From Chara braunii (lineage: Eukaryota > Streptophyta > Charophyceae > Charales > Characeae): a stretch of 23,119 bases of DNA. A model generated the notes under the pieces. The model was given only the letters and a program-made list of their open reading frames with translations. It ran no database searches and was not told the origin of the DNA. Location of the stretch: positions 405,322-428,440 of the forward strand of contig BFEA01000706.1 in assembly GCA_003427395.1 (NCBI GenBank), read 5' to 3'. Positions 1 to 8,310 of this stretch are shown piece by piece; position 1 is the stretch's first letter; every line of letters begins with the position of its first letter. Both the position numbers and the translations under genes were made by a program.

Positions 1-1020
1 AAAACACAAGTGAACAGCAACACAACATCCCACAGATAACTCGGAACACAGCTACCTATTATACTAGTGGAAGCACAAGTGTGAACAACACAAAACACAA
101 GTGCACAGCAACACAACTTCCCACAGATAACCCAGAACACAGCTACCTAGTATACTAGTGAAATTGCAAGTGTGAACAACACAAAACACAAGTGAACAGC
201 AACACAACATCCCATAGATAACCCGGAACACAGCTACCTAGTGTACTAGTGAAAACACAAGTGTGAACAACACAAAACAGAAGTGCACAGCAACACAACA
301 TCCCACAGATAACCCGGAACACAGATACCGGGTATACTAGTGAAAGCGCAAGTGTGAACAGCACAAAGCATAAGTGAACAGCAACACAACATCCCACAAA
401 TAACCCGGAACACAGCTACCTGGTATACTAGTGAAAGCACAAGTGTGAACAACACAAAACACAAGTCTGAACACTCCTACAACCAAGATCTGATCAACGG
501 AATCACCAAGGTGAGTATTGGAATCTCACTGCCTACCTACCTAGTGCAAAACACAAGTTTGATCAGTCCTATAACCAAGAATTGAACAGCGGAACACCAA
601 GGTGTGTATGGGGGCATCAATACCTACCTACCTAGTGCGAAACACAAGTTTAATCATACCTACAACCAAGATCTGATCAGCGAAACATCAAGGCGAGTAT
701 CGGGACACCCCTATCTACCTACCTAGTGCAAAACACGAGTTTGGACACCCATAGAATCAAAATCTGATTAGCAAAGCATCATGGGGTGAATCGCAGCCCA
801 CCCAGACACTTAGATTTGCAAAATGACAATGTTAACAACAATCTACCCAGGGGAAATATTAGCGAAGCATCATGGGATGAACCGCAACCCACCCAAGCAC
901 TTAGAATTGCAAAATGACAAAGTTGGAAGCAATCTGTTCAGGTTAAAGTTCACCGAAGTATCATGGAATGAATCGTTACCCATCCAAGCATCAAGGACAG
1001 CCAAATGACAAGTTTGTAAG
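1..1020. repeat. 91-bp satellite array, about 11 units in three subfamilies
   Basis: The landmark CAGCAACACAACATCCCA recurs at 15, 106, 197, 288 and 379, a spacing of exactly 91. The array then continues without a break in phase in a second sequence type (CTAGTGC at 541, 632, 723) and a third (GCRAAGCATCATGG-like at 771, 862, 953), all again 91 apart. Bridging units, for example CTGATCAGCGAAACATCAAGG near 673, join the types, so this is one array whose sequence drifts along its length. Some units of the first type carry the palindrome CTAGTATACTAG (147-158). Open frames here simply follow the repeat and are not genes. Confidence 0.93.
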
Positions 1021-1079
1021 CCATCTACACCCCCCTATTCCCTGTTGACATCAACCCAAGGACTGCGCTTTCCAACCAA

Positions 1080-2700
1080 GTAAAAATTTGGGTAGGAGAG
1101 CGAGATTATGATTGAAAAAGACTAGGATTGGCTCACCAACCCAAGGAGATAGATTGTGATTCACAAAATGATGCTAGAAAGGACAAAACAAGCATGGACC
1201 AACCGTCGAACATTGCACATCATCAAGATATGGGTTGCGATTTGCAACCAAGTGGAGAAATGAGTAGGAGAGAGAGATTATGAGAGAAAGAGACAAAAAT
1301 TTAGCTCAACAACACAAGGGGAAGGATTGCGATTCACAAGGAGAGGCTAGAGTCCACAAAACAAGCATGAATCAACACTCAATCACTACACATCATCAAG
1401 ATATGGGTTGCGATTTGCAACCAAGTGGAGAAATGAGTAGGAGAGAGAGATTATGAGAGAAAAAAACAAGGATATAGCTCAACAACACAAGGGGAAGGAT
1501 TGCGATTCAGAAGGAGAGGCTAGAATGGACAAAACAAGCATGAATCAACATTCTAACACTACACATCATCAAGATATGAGTTGCAATTTGCAACCAAGTG
1601 GAGAAATGAGTACGAGAGGGAGATTAGGAGAGAAAAAAACAAAGTTTTAGTTGAACAACACAAAAGGAAGGATTGCGATTGACAAGGAGAGGCTAGAATG
1701 GACAAAACAAGCATGAATCCACACTCAAACACTACACATCATCAAGATATGAGTTGCGATTTGGGACCAAGTGGAGAAATGAGTAGGAGAGAGAGAATAA
1801 GAGAGAGAGAATAAGAGAGAAAAAGACAAAGAGTTAGCTCAACAACACAAGGGGAAGGGTTGCGATTCACAAGGAGAGGCTAGAATGGACAAAACAAGCA
1901 TGAATCAACACTCAAACACTACACATCATTAAGATATGAGTTGCGATTTGCAACCAAGTGCAGAAATGAGTAGGAGAGAGAGAATAGGAGAGAAAAAGAC
2001 AAAAATTTAGCTCAACAACACAATGGGAAGGATTGTGATTCACAAGGAGAGGCTAGAATGAACAAAACAAGCATGAATCAACACCTAAACACTACACATC
2101 ATCAAGATATGAGTTGCGATTTGCACCCAAGTGGAGAAATAAGTAGAAGAGAGAGATTGGGATAGAAAAAGACAAAGATTTAGCTCAATAACACAAGGGG
2201 AAGGATTGCGATTCACAAGGAGAGGCTAGTATGGACAAAACAAGCATGAATTAACACTCAAACACTACACATCATCAAGATATGAATTGCGATTTGCAAC
2301 CAAGTGGAGAAATGAGTAGGAAAGAGAGTTTATGACAAAGATTTAGCTCAACAGCACAAGGGGAAGGATTGCGATTCACAAGGAGAGGCTAGAATGGACA
2401 AAACAAGCATGAATCAACACTCAAACACTACACATCATCAAGATATGAGTTGCGATTTGCAACCAAGTGGAGAAATGAGTAGGAGAGAGAGTAAGAGAGA
2501 AAAAGACAAAGATTTAGCTCAACAACACAAGGGGAAGAGTTGCGATTCACAAGGAGAGGCTAGAATGGACAAAACAAGCATGAATCAACACTCAAACACT
2601 ACACATCATCATTATATGAGTTGCGATTTGCAACCAAGTGGAAAATTAGTAGGAGAGGGAGATTAGGAGATAAAAAGACAAAGATTTAGCTCAACAATAC
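1080..2700. repeat. ~173-bp satellite array, about 9 units
   Basis: The landmark GAGAGGCTAG, or its variant GATGCTAG, recurs near 1170, 1341, 1514, 1687, 1874, 2047, 2220, 2383 and 2554. Spacing is mostly 171-173, with one 187 (a 14-bp GAGA-type insertion near 1797) and one 163. Units share the blocks AACACAAGGGGAAGGATTGC, AAACAAGCATGAATCAACAC and TTGCAACCAAGTGGAGAAAT. The unit is close to the length common for nucleosome-scale plant satellites. Where two units are 171 bp apart (57 codons), an apparent 90-codon frame with a peptide duplication appears at 2394-2666; I read it as a by-product of the repeat. Confidence 0.92.
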
Positions 2701-2701
2701 A

Positions 2702-2886
2702 AGGGGAAGGATTAGGAAGAAGAGGAGATTGGAGGGAGAGAGGGGGAGGAAGATGGAGGGGGAGGAGAAGAAGAAGAAGAGGAGGGAGAAGAGGAAGAAG
2801 AGAAAGAAGAAGGAGGGGAAGAAGAAGGAGCAGAAGGAGAAGAAGAAGACGAAGAAGATGAAGAAGAAGAAGAAGAAGGAGGAAGA
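2702..2886. repeat. Long purine-rich (GGA/GAA) tract
   Basis: About 180 bases on the plus strand are almost entirely A and G, mainly GAAGAA, GGAGAAG and GAGGGG motifs, with only rare T or C. The tract begins inside the degenerate end of the 173-bp satellite, which already contains GAGAGAGA runs. It therefore looks like microsatellite growth from the satellite edge. Lysine/glutamate-rich and phenylalanine/serine-rich open frames on its two strands are compositional artefacts. Confidence 0.9.
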
Positions 2887-3430
2887 CACTTCTCTACTCA
2901 GCCCCTTGGATGCCTCCTTCTTGATGAAGCTTCCCTGTCCTTAGTTATGGCTACCTCCCTCTCCAAGCCTTTCCTTCCCCTTTTTCTCTCCTTCTTCGAG
3001 TATCCACGGGCTTCTATCACTAAGAGTAGGGAGTCCTCCCCTCTAGGAGGGCTAGTGGGACTCCTCTCAGTCTTTCCTTCTTCGCTACTAGCCTGGGGCT
3101 ATGGCGGGCTACCTCCTTCACTACCTCTAGCTTGTAAAGCCTCCCCAACTAGCTCATAGCCACTTCCAAACCTCCGGACTGGCAGGGTTCCCCACACTAC
3201 TCTCAAATTGCCTCTAGAGCTCCCACGGGCTCATTTGGGCAGCATGGGCACTCCTCATGCAAGTGTGAGAGTGGCGGACTGATCCCCCAGCTTATATAGG
3301 CTGGAAACAGCAGTCCGCCCAGGCCTTGGGCCCTCCGTACTGCCCCAAGGTGAACCGAGGTACCCCCTTGGCCAAAATTCATCTCTAGGCCTCTCCGAGG
3401 GCACCTGGGCCTCTTTTTGGCCAGGTACAT
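2887..3430. other. Intergenic stretch with no supported gene
   Basis: This is C/T-rich sequence without convincing coding character on either strand. The only structure is short words such as CAGTCCG (3314-3320) and CCTTGGGCCC that recur in the hairpin-rich segment to the right, so this is probably its degenerate left edge. Confidence 0.5.
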
Positions 3431-3463
3431 GCAGTCCGAGTGGTTGGTACCAACTCGGATTGC
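3431..3463. repeat. Hairpin of the CAGTCCG family, with nested palindrome
   Basis: GCAGTCCGAG (3431-3440) pairs with CTCGGATTGC (3454-3463) with one G-T wobble. The loop contains the 10-bp palindrome TTGGTACCAA (3444-3453). It is the leftmost member of a hairpin family found again at 4967, 5130, 5947 and 6110. Confidence 0.75.
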
Positions 3464-3977
3464 CTTTTAGCCTACCCCGGCCTCTTTTCCTCCTCACAAA
3501 TGCTGCTCCCTTGGATCCTAATGCCCAAGGGGCAATTTTATTTGAAGGAAAAAAGCCTAGTGGGCCTTTTTCTCGATTTTTTCATGTTTCGGCCTCCCTT
3601 GGGTAGTCTGGACCATTTTTCAAGGTGGCAGCACATTTTCAGCCTTGGATCTGGCTGAGATCCATGGCCAACAGTAATCTGTGACACCCCCTAGTAGCCC
3701 ATGTCTCAATTTTGAACCCCCAAGTCCAATTTTTCAATTTTTGGTGCATCTGACTCTCTTTTTGGGCCAAATGCATTGTGTCGTTTTTTTCTCTCTTTTG
3801 TTTTCTTTCCATTTTGGGCTGCCACCTCATTCCGGATCTAGCCGTTTTTTGCTGGCCCACAAAAAACGGTTGTTTCCTCTCCACCATGAGATCTGATTTT
3901 AGATCCATGGTCCAAAAAAAAAACTGGATTTTTCCCTTTTGCATGTTCTTTTGTTTTTGCCTTTCTAAATTCAGATT

Positions 3978-4014
3978 TTGTTGAGATATGGCCCCAAGGG
4001 CCATATCTCAGCAA
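3978..4014. repeat. 17-bp-arm inverted repeat with 3-nt loop
   Basis: The arm 3978-3994 (ending GAGATATGGCCC) is the reverse complement of 3998-4014 (starting GGGCCATATCTC). The only mismatch is one T-G wobble near the base, and CAA forms the loop. A 13-bp core is perfect. There is no T-run immediately after it on either strand, so an intrinsic-terminator reading does not fit, and the setting is eukaryotic. Confidence 0.85.
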
Positions 4015-4549
4015 TCCTGCCTTCACTCCTTAGATCTAGGAGGAGTGAGGTTATCATTGGGACCTGGCAGTCCCTACTGCAGCCATCCCAATGAGCCGGC
4101 ACACTCTTCCCCACCTATTCCTCCCATTTTGTCTCATTCTCCCTCCATTTTCTCTCCTTTTTCTTTTCTTTTTCTTTTATTTTTGCTGTGACATGTTTCA
4201 ATTTGCTGTGCACTCTCTTTATAGACCTTAGAACCTTGATTGTGGCCAGGTTCATGGCTGGCTGTTGGTCGTTAAACCCCGGCCCCCCAAGTTGGCATGC
4301 CCATGTCCCTAGGGGGCTCATTTTCCTTCCGTTAGCCTCCATTTTGAGCCCCCTTGGCTCCGATTTTTCTTGGCTAGCCCGTTTCTTGCTTGGAGCCCCT
4401 TGGGTTCTCGTTTTCTCATGCCTAGCTAGTCTGAAATACCCCGGACTGTTGGACAACCCTCCCCTCCTTATTTTTTCTTTGCTCCTCACTCTCGTTTCCA
4501 CCCGTTCGGGCCCCACTAGTGTTGGCACTTGTGATGCTAATATTTTCCA

Positions 4550-4574
4550 CCGTCGGGATCCTTGATCTCGACGG
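4550..4574. repeat. 11-bp-arm hairpin (left copy of a duplicated pair)
   Basis: CCGTCGGGATC (4550-4560) faces GATCTCGACGG (4564-4574) across a CTT loop with one mismatch. The same element sits at 6233-6257 in the other half of the 1.69-kb duplication, where pairing is perfect. Confidence 0.75.
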
Positions 4575-4966
4575 CGCCGCTCATTCCTCATGGCCACTCC
4601 TTACCTTAGCTAGTGGTCTCCCTCTCGGGACACCTCAAGTCCCCGCCGCTTCCATGCTAGTCCCATTTCTCCATCCCGCCAGAGGTGCCGTCGGCAATGC
4701 CCGATTTTCGACAATTTTTGTTTAGCCTTCTTTGGCCCCCGGCGTCATCCCGGTTGCCGTTCGTTTTTTATTTGGGACTTCCCGTGTCCCCGGCAGTCCC
4801 GTTTTATTGTTTCCATCTGACCCAAGTGTAGTTGATAATTTTTCGGCTACGGAACCCCGCCGTGCCGTTGCCGTTTTACCGTCACACTCCCCTGGGCCCG
4901 CGGCGCCGTTTTCTAGTATTCTTGGGCATGCCGCGGCCCATTTCCCCTTGGTCCGGGCATTCTTGG

Positions 4967-4990
4967 GCAGTCCGTTATTTCTCGGACTGC
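4967..4990. repeat. CAGTCCG-family hairpin
   Basis: GCAGTCCG (4967-4974) and CGGACTGC (4983-4990) are perfect complements around the loop TTATTTCT. The near-identical loop TTATTTTT occurs in the copy at 5947-5968, so arms and loop are related by descent. Confidence 0.85.
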
Positions 4991-5129
4991 ACCCTCAGTC
5001 ATATTGCTAGCCCCACAGCCCTACGTCATGCTCTATTCCTTAGAAAAATAATGCGTTAATTTTTCTAAGGGGTCCGGGCTCAATTTCGGCCCTCGGAGCC
5101 CCAAAGACCTTATGTTTGCCCCCCCTTAT

Positions 5130-5153
5130 GCAGTCCGTTGTAACTCGGACTGT
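5130..5153. repeat. CAGTCCG-family hairpin
   Basis: CAGTCCG (5131-5137) pairs perfectly with CGGACTG (5146-5152), and a G-T wobble extends the base. It lies 163 bp right of the copy at 4967. A degenerate copy (GCAATCCG/CGGTTGC) follows at 5293-5315, giving a local period of about 160 bp. Confidence 0.75.
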
Positions 5154-5308
5154 AGTAGGGGCTGTTTTCTTTATGCTAGTGCCCCACAACTAGCCCCGAA
5201 CTGCAAGAAAATAAAAACGGCCAACTCCCAAGTGCGTTCGGTCTCCATTTTGGCTCCCGGTGCACCTAAAACATGTGTTTGGCCTCTCCCACGCAATCCG
5301 TTATTTTT

Positions 5309-5381
5309 CGGTTGCAAGGGGCCTTGATTTTCTTTGATTTTCTCTGCATATATCAAAGAAAATCAAGGTCCTTTGTAACCG
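5309..5381. repeat. 30-bp-arm foldback, mismatches are only G-T wobbles
   Basis: The arm 5309-5338 (starting CGGTTGCAAGGGGCC) is complementary to 5352-5381. The inner 17 bp (CCTTGATTTTCTTTGAT) are perfect. The outer part has three differences, all G on the left against T on the right, so an RNA copy of the plus strand could pair along the whole arm. The loop is 13 nt (5339-5351). The size resembles a short foldback transposon remnant or a small-RNA hairpin precursor. I see no ORF, flanking target-site duplication or pol II signal that decides between these. Confidence 0.8.
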
Positions 5382-5502
5382 CCATATGCCCAAAGTGAAT
5401 CTGGTCCAAAACGTCCTCCCTAGGTGGCCGTTTTCGTCCGTTAGTGCCCTTTTGACTTTCCCGTCTCTTACTTTTCTTTTCTTTTCTCTCCACTTGTGGC
5501 TA

Positions 5503-5542
5503 GTTGGGACTTGGCAGTCCTTACTTGCTGCAGTCCCAACTG
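5503..5542. repeat. 10-bp-arm hairpin AGTTGGGACT/AGTCCCAACT
   Basis: AGTTGGGACT (5503-5512) and AGTCCCAACT (5533-5542) are perfect complements. Related copies are at 4056-4092 (ATTGGGA/TCCCAAT, with an inner GCAGT/ACTGC stem) and 5747-5782. All three are followed by a CYCACYC-type block and a long T run, so the hairpin marks the start of a repeat unit. Confidence 0.8.
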
Positions 5543-5657
5543 ACGGCCAACTCACTCATCCTCTCTCACCTCCCATTTTTTTTTTTTTTCTTTGCAGTCC
5601 CAACTGACGGCCAACTCACTCATCCTCTCTCACCTCCCATTTTTTTTTTTTTTCTTT
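5531..5657. repeat. Near-exact 63-bp tandem duplication
   Basis: The block starting GCAGTCCCAACTGACGGCCA at 5531 is repeated from 5594. Both end in a homopolymer (T13 versus T14) followed by CTTT. Apart from the T-run length the copies look identical, so this duplication is much younger than the surrounding 1.69-kb duplication. Confidence 0.9.
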
Positions 5658-5946
5658 TTTTTTTAGCATGCCAAGTGTCAACTAGCCGTTAAGACCCTTT
5701 TCTTATTTTTCTTTTCTTTTATTTTCTTTCTCATCCTTTGTTGGTCAGTTGGGACTTGGCAATCCTTACTTGCTGCAGTCCCTACAAACGGCCAACTCAC
5801 TCACTCCCTCTCACCCTCCTTGTCTTATTCTCCCTCATTTTTCTTTTTCTTTTTCTTTTTCTTTTTGCTTGCCAAGTGTCAACTAGCCGTTAAGGACCTT
5901 TTCTTGCCTCTTCCTCTTAGTTTTGGCCCTTCCTATGCCCAAGGGC

Positions 5947-5968
5947 CAGTCCGTTATTTTTCGGACTG
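5947..5968. repeat. CAGTCCG-family hairpin
   Basis: CAGTCCG (5947-5953) and CGGACTG (5962-5968) are perfect complements around TTATTTTT. A weaker relative with AATCCG/CGGATT arms follows 160 bp on, at 6110-6129. Confidence 0.8.
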
Positions 5969-6232
5969 CAGTTATGGCCCTTCCATGCCCTTGGGAGCCA
6001 CCGTTAGTCCCCCCTTCTCCCAAACGGTGGGTCCCCTTGCACCGATTGTTTTCAGGAGCCTATTTTTTTCATGTCAGGTCCCTTTGGCCCTATTTTCTTG
6101 GGGGAGGCTAATCCGAGATTTCCCGGATTGCTCCCGTGGCTCTGATCCTTGTTTTCTTTATCTTTTTATTTTTCTTTTGACCCTCCCGCTTGCTCTCACT
6201 AGTGCTTGCACTAGTGGTGCTAATATTTTTGG

Positions 6233-6257
6233 CCGTCAAGATCTCCGATCTTGACGG
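6233..6257. repeat. Perfect 11-bp-arm hairpin
   Basis: CCGTCAAGATC (6233-6243) and GATCTTGACGG (6247-6257) are exact reverse complements separated by TCC. Just left lies CACTAGTG-CTTG-CACTAGTG (6198-6217), two copies of a self-complementary octamer. It is the better preserved of the two copies of this element. Confidence 0.85.
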
Positions 6258-6339
6258 TGGAACTTGTTTTATTCTTTTTTTTTTGCACTGCATACCATGC
6301 CGCCATTTTTTCGTGGGACGTCACCGGTCCCCGCCACTT

Positions 6340-6699
6340 GTCCCACGCTGGTCCCCGACACCAATCCCCGAGACTAGTCCCGCCGGTACTTGTTCCGTCG
6401 GTGGTTCCGCCGGTGGTCCCGCTGGTACCGCAATTTTTGCTTGGTCCCCCATGGTTCCCGGTACTAGTCCCATCGGTGTCGTGTGGTCCCCGACATTCAA
6501 CCCGTTAATGTCGCGCCTTTGCTCGCTCCCATGTGGCCCCCGACACTCGACCCATTGGTGCCGCATCTTTTCTTTGCTCTCCCGTGGTTCCCGACACTTT
6601 GTTCCGCCGGCACCACATTTTCTCGTGATCTCACGTGGTCCCCGACACTTTGTTCCGTCGGTACTACATCTCTTCTTGGTCTCACGCGGTCCCCGGCAC
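6340..6699. repeat. 51-bp minisatellite, degenerating to the left
   Basis: On the minus strand the word GTGYCGGGGACC starts at 6699, 6648, 6597, 6546 and 6495, exactly 51 bp apart; left of 6444 it breaks up into shorter GGGACC/CGGCGG words. Because 51 is a multiple of three, every frame that is open in one unit stays open. This explains a 255-codon plus-strand frame (6190-6957) and 143- and 102-codon frames here, including a 17-residue minus-strand peptide repeat beginning CRGPRE. None shows other coding evidence. Confidence 0.9.
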
Positions 6700-7059
6700 T
6701 CCTGCCGCTGCGTCCTAGTGGCCCACCCGGCCCGACAACCTTTTCCCATGTCGGTGCCTTACGTCCTATTCTTTTCCACTTATCTTCTCTCTTTGCGGCG
6801 TACATCCTATATCATCACTATTCCTGGCGGTCCTTCTCCGTTTCGGAGGAAGGATCGCCTTTGCTACTTTCTTGCGGTCCGCAGTCGCCCTCTGTTCCAT
6901 CAATTTTTCCTTAGTCCATGGGTTCCGGCGACTTCGGGGCAGCCTCTAGCTCCCTAGTGCCCTGTGCCTATGTCTTGATCCTTCCATCCTTCTGGCCTCC
7001 GGTTTTCTCTGCCGTACACAAATTGGTCGTATACAGTCTCTCGAGTGACGGGAAGTCAT
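6700..7059. other. Stretch without a supported gene
   Basis: I see no recognisable protein homology, RNA gene or strong repeat here. If the polypurine-tract reading of 7084-7093 is right, on the minus strand this would be the first part of a 3' LTR, continuing into the 51-bp minisatellite. Confidence 0.4.
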
Positions 7060-7114
7060 TCGGGACTCTCCAGTCCCGACACATTCCCCCCACTCATTCC
7101 CGATGTCCTCATCG
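7060..7114 (-). promoter_or_regulatory. Candidate polypurine tract and 3' LTR start
   Basis: Read on the minus strand, a short stem (CGATG/CATCG, 7101-7114, loop TCCT on the plus strand) is followed by GTGGGGGGAA (7093-7084) and then TGTGTCGGGACT (7083 leftward). A purine run directly followed by TG is the expected junction of a retrotransposon internal region with its 3' LTR. The putative LTR start contains an 8-bp hairpin (TCGGGACT/AGTCCCGA, 7060-7079). The same stem-plus-purine layout occurs at 8317-8350. No matching second LTR was found in the window, so the call is tentative. Confidence 0.45.
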
Positions 7115-7315
7115 CGCACCAGTCCATGGTCAGTAGGGAATCTGGAGTGATAGACAGACGGAGGAGAGGGGATGGGGTGAGATGGGTAGGTAGCTTGCCA
7201 GGGTTTTTTTTGTCCTTTCTCATTCTCTCATCGGAGTTTTCCTTCAATTATCCGCCCCTTGGGGTGGAGGAGGGTAAGGGGGAGTCAATAGTTATTCTTC
7301 GGCTTCTCTTTTTTC

Positions 7316-7900
7316 TCAACTTAGACCAGGTTGCTCATTTCCATCATAGCTCTGCTTCTTTATCTTCCCCTCAATCGAGACACGAACTTCCTCTTCAGTC
7401 AACTCTGTATACCCAGCAGGGCAACCCATAATTTTTTCGACTTTAGTAACATGGAGCAGACGAGGCTCTCCTCGCTTTATGCACTTAACTACTGACATGC
7501 TGACTTTTATTCCCAGGATGACAATTTGTTGTCACAACACAATTGGTTTTCTCATTATATGCCTTGGCATTGTTGATAACAAATTGTAGGCAATTTTTCG
7601 GATGTGACTCAATGTCAGGCATTTACTCCGGACGGGGGATGTTCGTCCAGTACAACCGCCGCCTTTGCTTGTGGTGATACCCACTTCGAATCGATCATCA
7701 TAGGCACAACTCCCCCTAAGTGCTTCGTAATCTCAAATCTATCTTCCCATTTCATTGAGGACACATTCTCAAGCAGACACCATTTTGACTTTGTCCCTTT
7801 CATTGCTCTTAACACGTCCCAAAATAATATACTTTTCGGCCCATGAAATCCATGCTTCCCCGAATCCACATATATTTCCTCCGGGTCATTTTACCCGGCC
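7316..7900 (-). pseudogene. DNMT3-type C5-cytosine methyltransferase fragment, frameshifted
   Basis: C5-cytosine methyltransferases add a methyl group to cytosine in DNA. Read leftward, this minus-strand fragment gives conserved blocks in family order: a GFHGPKSILFWDVL segment (about 7851-7810) matching the G-L-x-G-x-x-S-x-L-F block after motif IV, the motif VI core LLENV (7776-7762), and an I-D-S-K-x-V-S segment. After a one-base slip in AAGGCGGCGG (7665-7656), the next frame gives YWTNIP (7652-7635), as expected after motif VIII. A TAA follows at 7625-7623. Further left, in two frames that change near 7500, are VVTTNC and EKIMGCPAGYTEL (about 7438-7400), matching the motif IX region. Order is canonical rather than permuted, so it is unlike plant DRM enzymes and like DNMT3 or bacterial enzymes. 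Motifs I and IV (SAM site, catalytic Cys) are not found. It is a dead, truncated copy, with the same orientation as the retrotransposon downstream of whose integrase it lies. Confidence 0.75.
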
Positions 7901-7971
7901 TTTCTCAGGTCTTGCTAATTCTGCATGCATATCATCCTTTGTCCTTTCTTGCCTTTTACTTAACTTTCCAT

Positions 7972-8290
7972 GTACCGTACCAATTCATCCCTTGTGCAGC
8001 CAATTACTCATCCATTTCTCAATCTGCCAGTCCTTTTCCCAGGTCCGTGCAAAGTCCATTATACATGTCTTTTCTTTCCCGGATGTCTTGCCCGACCCAT
8101 TTTCAAGCTCGTGCCAAATAGCCCACGCGAAGCCAATTACACAATTCTTTTCTGTTCTGGGCATCTCGCCAGACCCCCGTTTCTCAGGAGCTCGCAAAGC
8201 CAATTACACAAGTCTTTTTTATTATGGGCCTCTTGTTAAGCCCCCTTTTCTCAGGCCCACGCAAAGCCAATTACACGAGTCTTTTGCATG
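7972..8290. repeat. Diverged ~67-bp tandem repeat next to the methyltransferase fragment
   Basis: The plus-strand word CCAATTACAC or a variant recurs at 8001, 8057, 8134, 8201 and 8268 (spacings 56, 77, 67, 67). Each is preceded by GCAAAGC-like and TTTCTCAGG-like words. On the minus strand the units read AAGACTTGTGTAATTGGCTT and give a partly open repeated peptide (CVIGFAWA, CIMDFA). The last unit abuts the methyltransferase fragment near 7906, and the words CCTGAGAAA and GGGCC continue across the boundary. Confidence 0.75.
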
Positions 8291-8310
8291 CGTTTTTCAT
8301 TGGTAGATGG

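Larger units (their letters stand above)
4054..6400. repeat. Ancient ~1.69-kb offset tandem duplication
   Basis: Landmarks repeat at a constant offset. The GGGACYTGGCARTCC hairpin is at 4059 and 5751. A TCTTATTCTCCCTC-like block plus CTTTT run is at 4130 and 5821. The GATGCTAATATTTT / CCGTC...GACGG block is at 4533-4574 and 6217-6257. GTCCCCGCCRCTT is near 4640 and 6330. Offsets are 1684-1692. A further copy of the first landmark at 5504 shows a secondary local duplication. Between landmarks the copies are strongly diverged, so the event is old. Confidence 0.65.

Noticed and set aside
1-2700. CRISPR-like array
   Set aside because: Repeats are contiguous satellites of 91 and 173 bp without unique spacers, in a eukaryotic setting.
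2686-2944. Lys/Glu-rich and Phe/Ser-rich frames over the purine tract
   Set aside because: Pure consequence of GGA/GAA repeats on two strands.
4115-4597. 160-codon minus-strand basic protein (and its 125-codon plus-strand shadow)
   Set aside because: It spans the hairpin-rich duplicated DNA, shows no domain, and is not kept open in the duplicate 1.69 kb away.
6190-6957. 255-codon plus-strand open frame
   Set aside because: It is held open by the 51-bp minisatellite and C/T-rich composition, with no recognisable domain.
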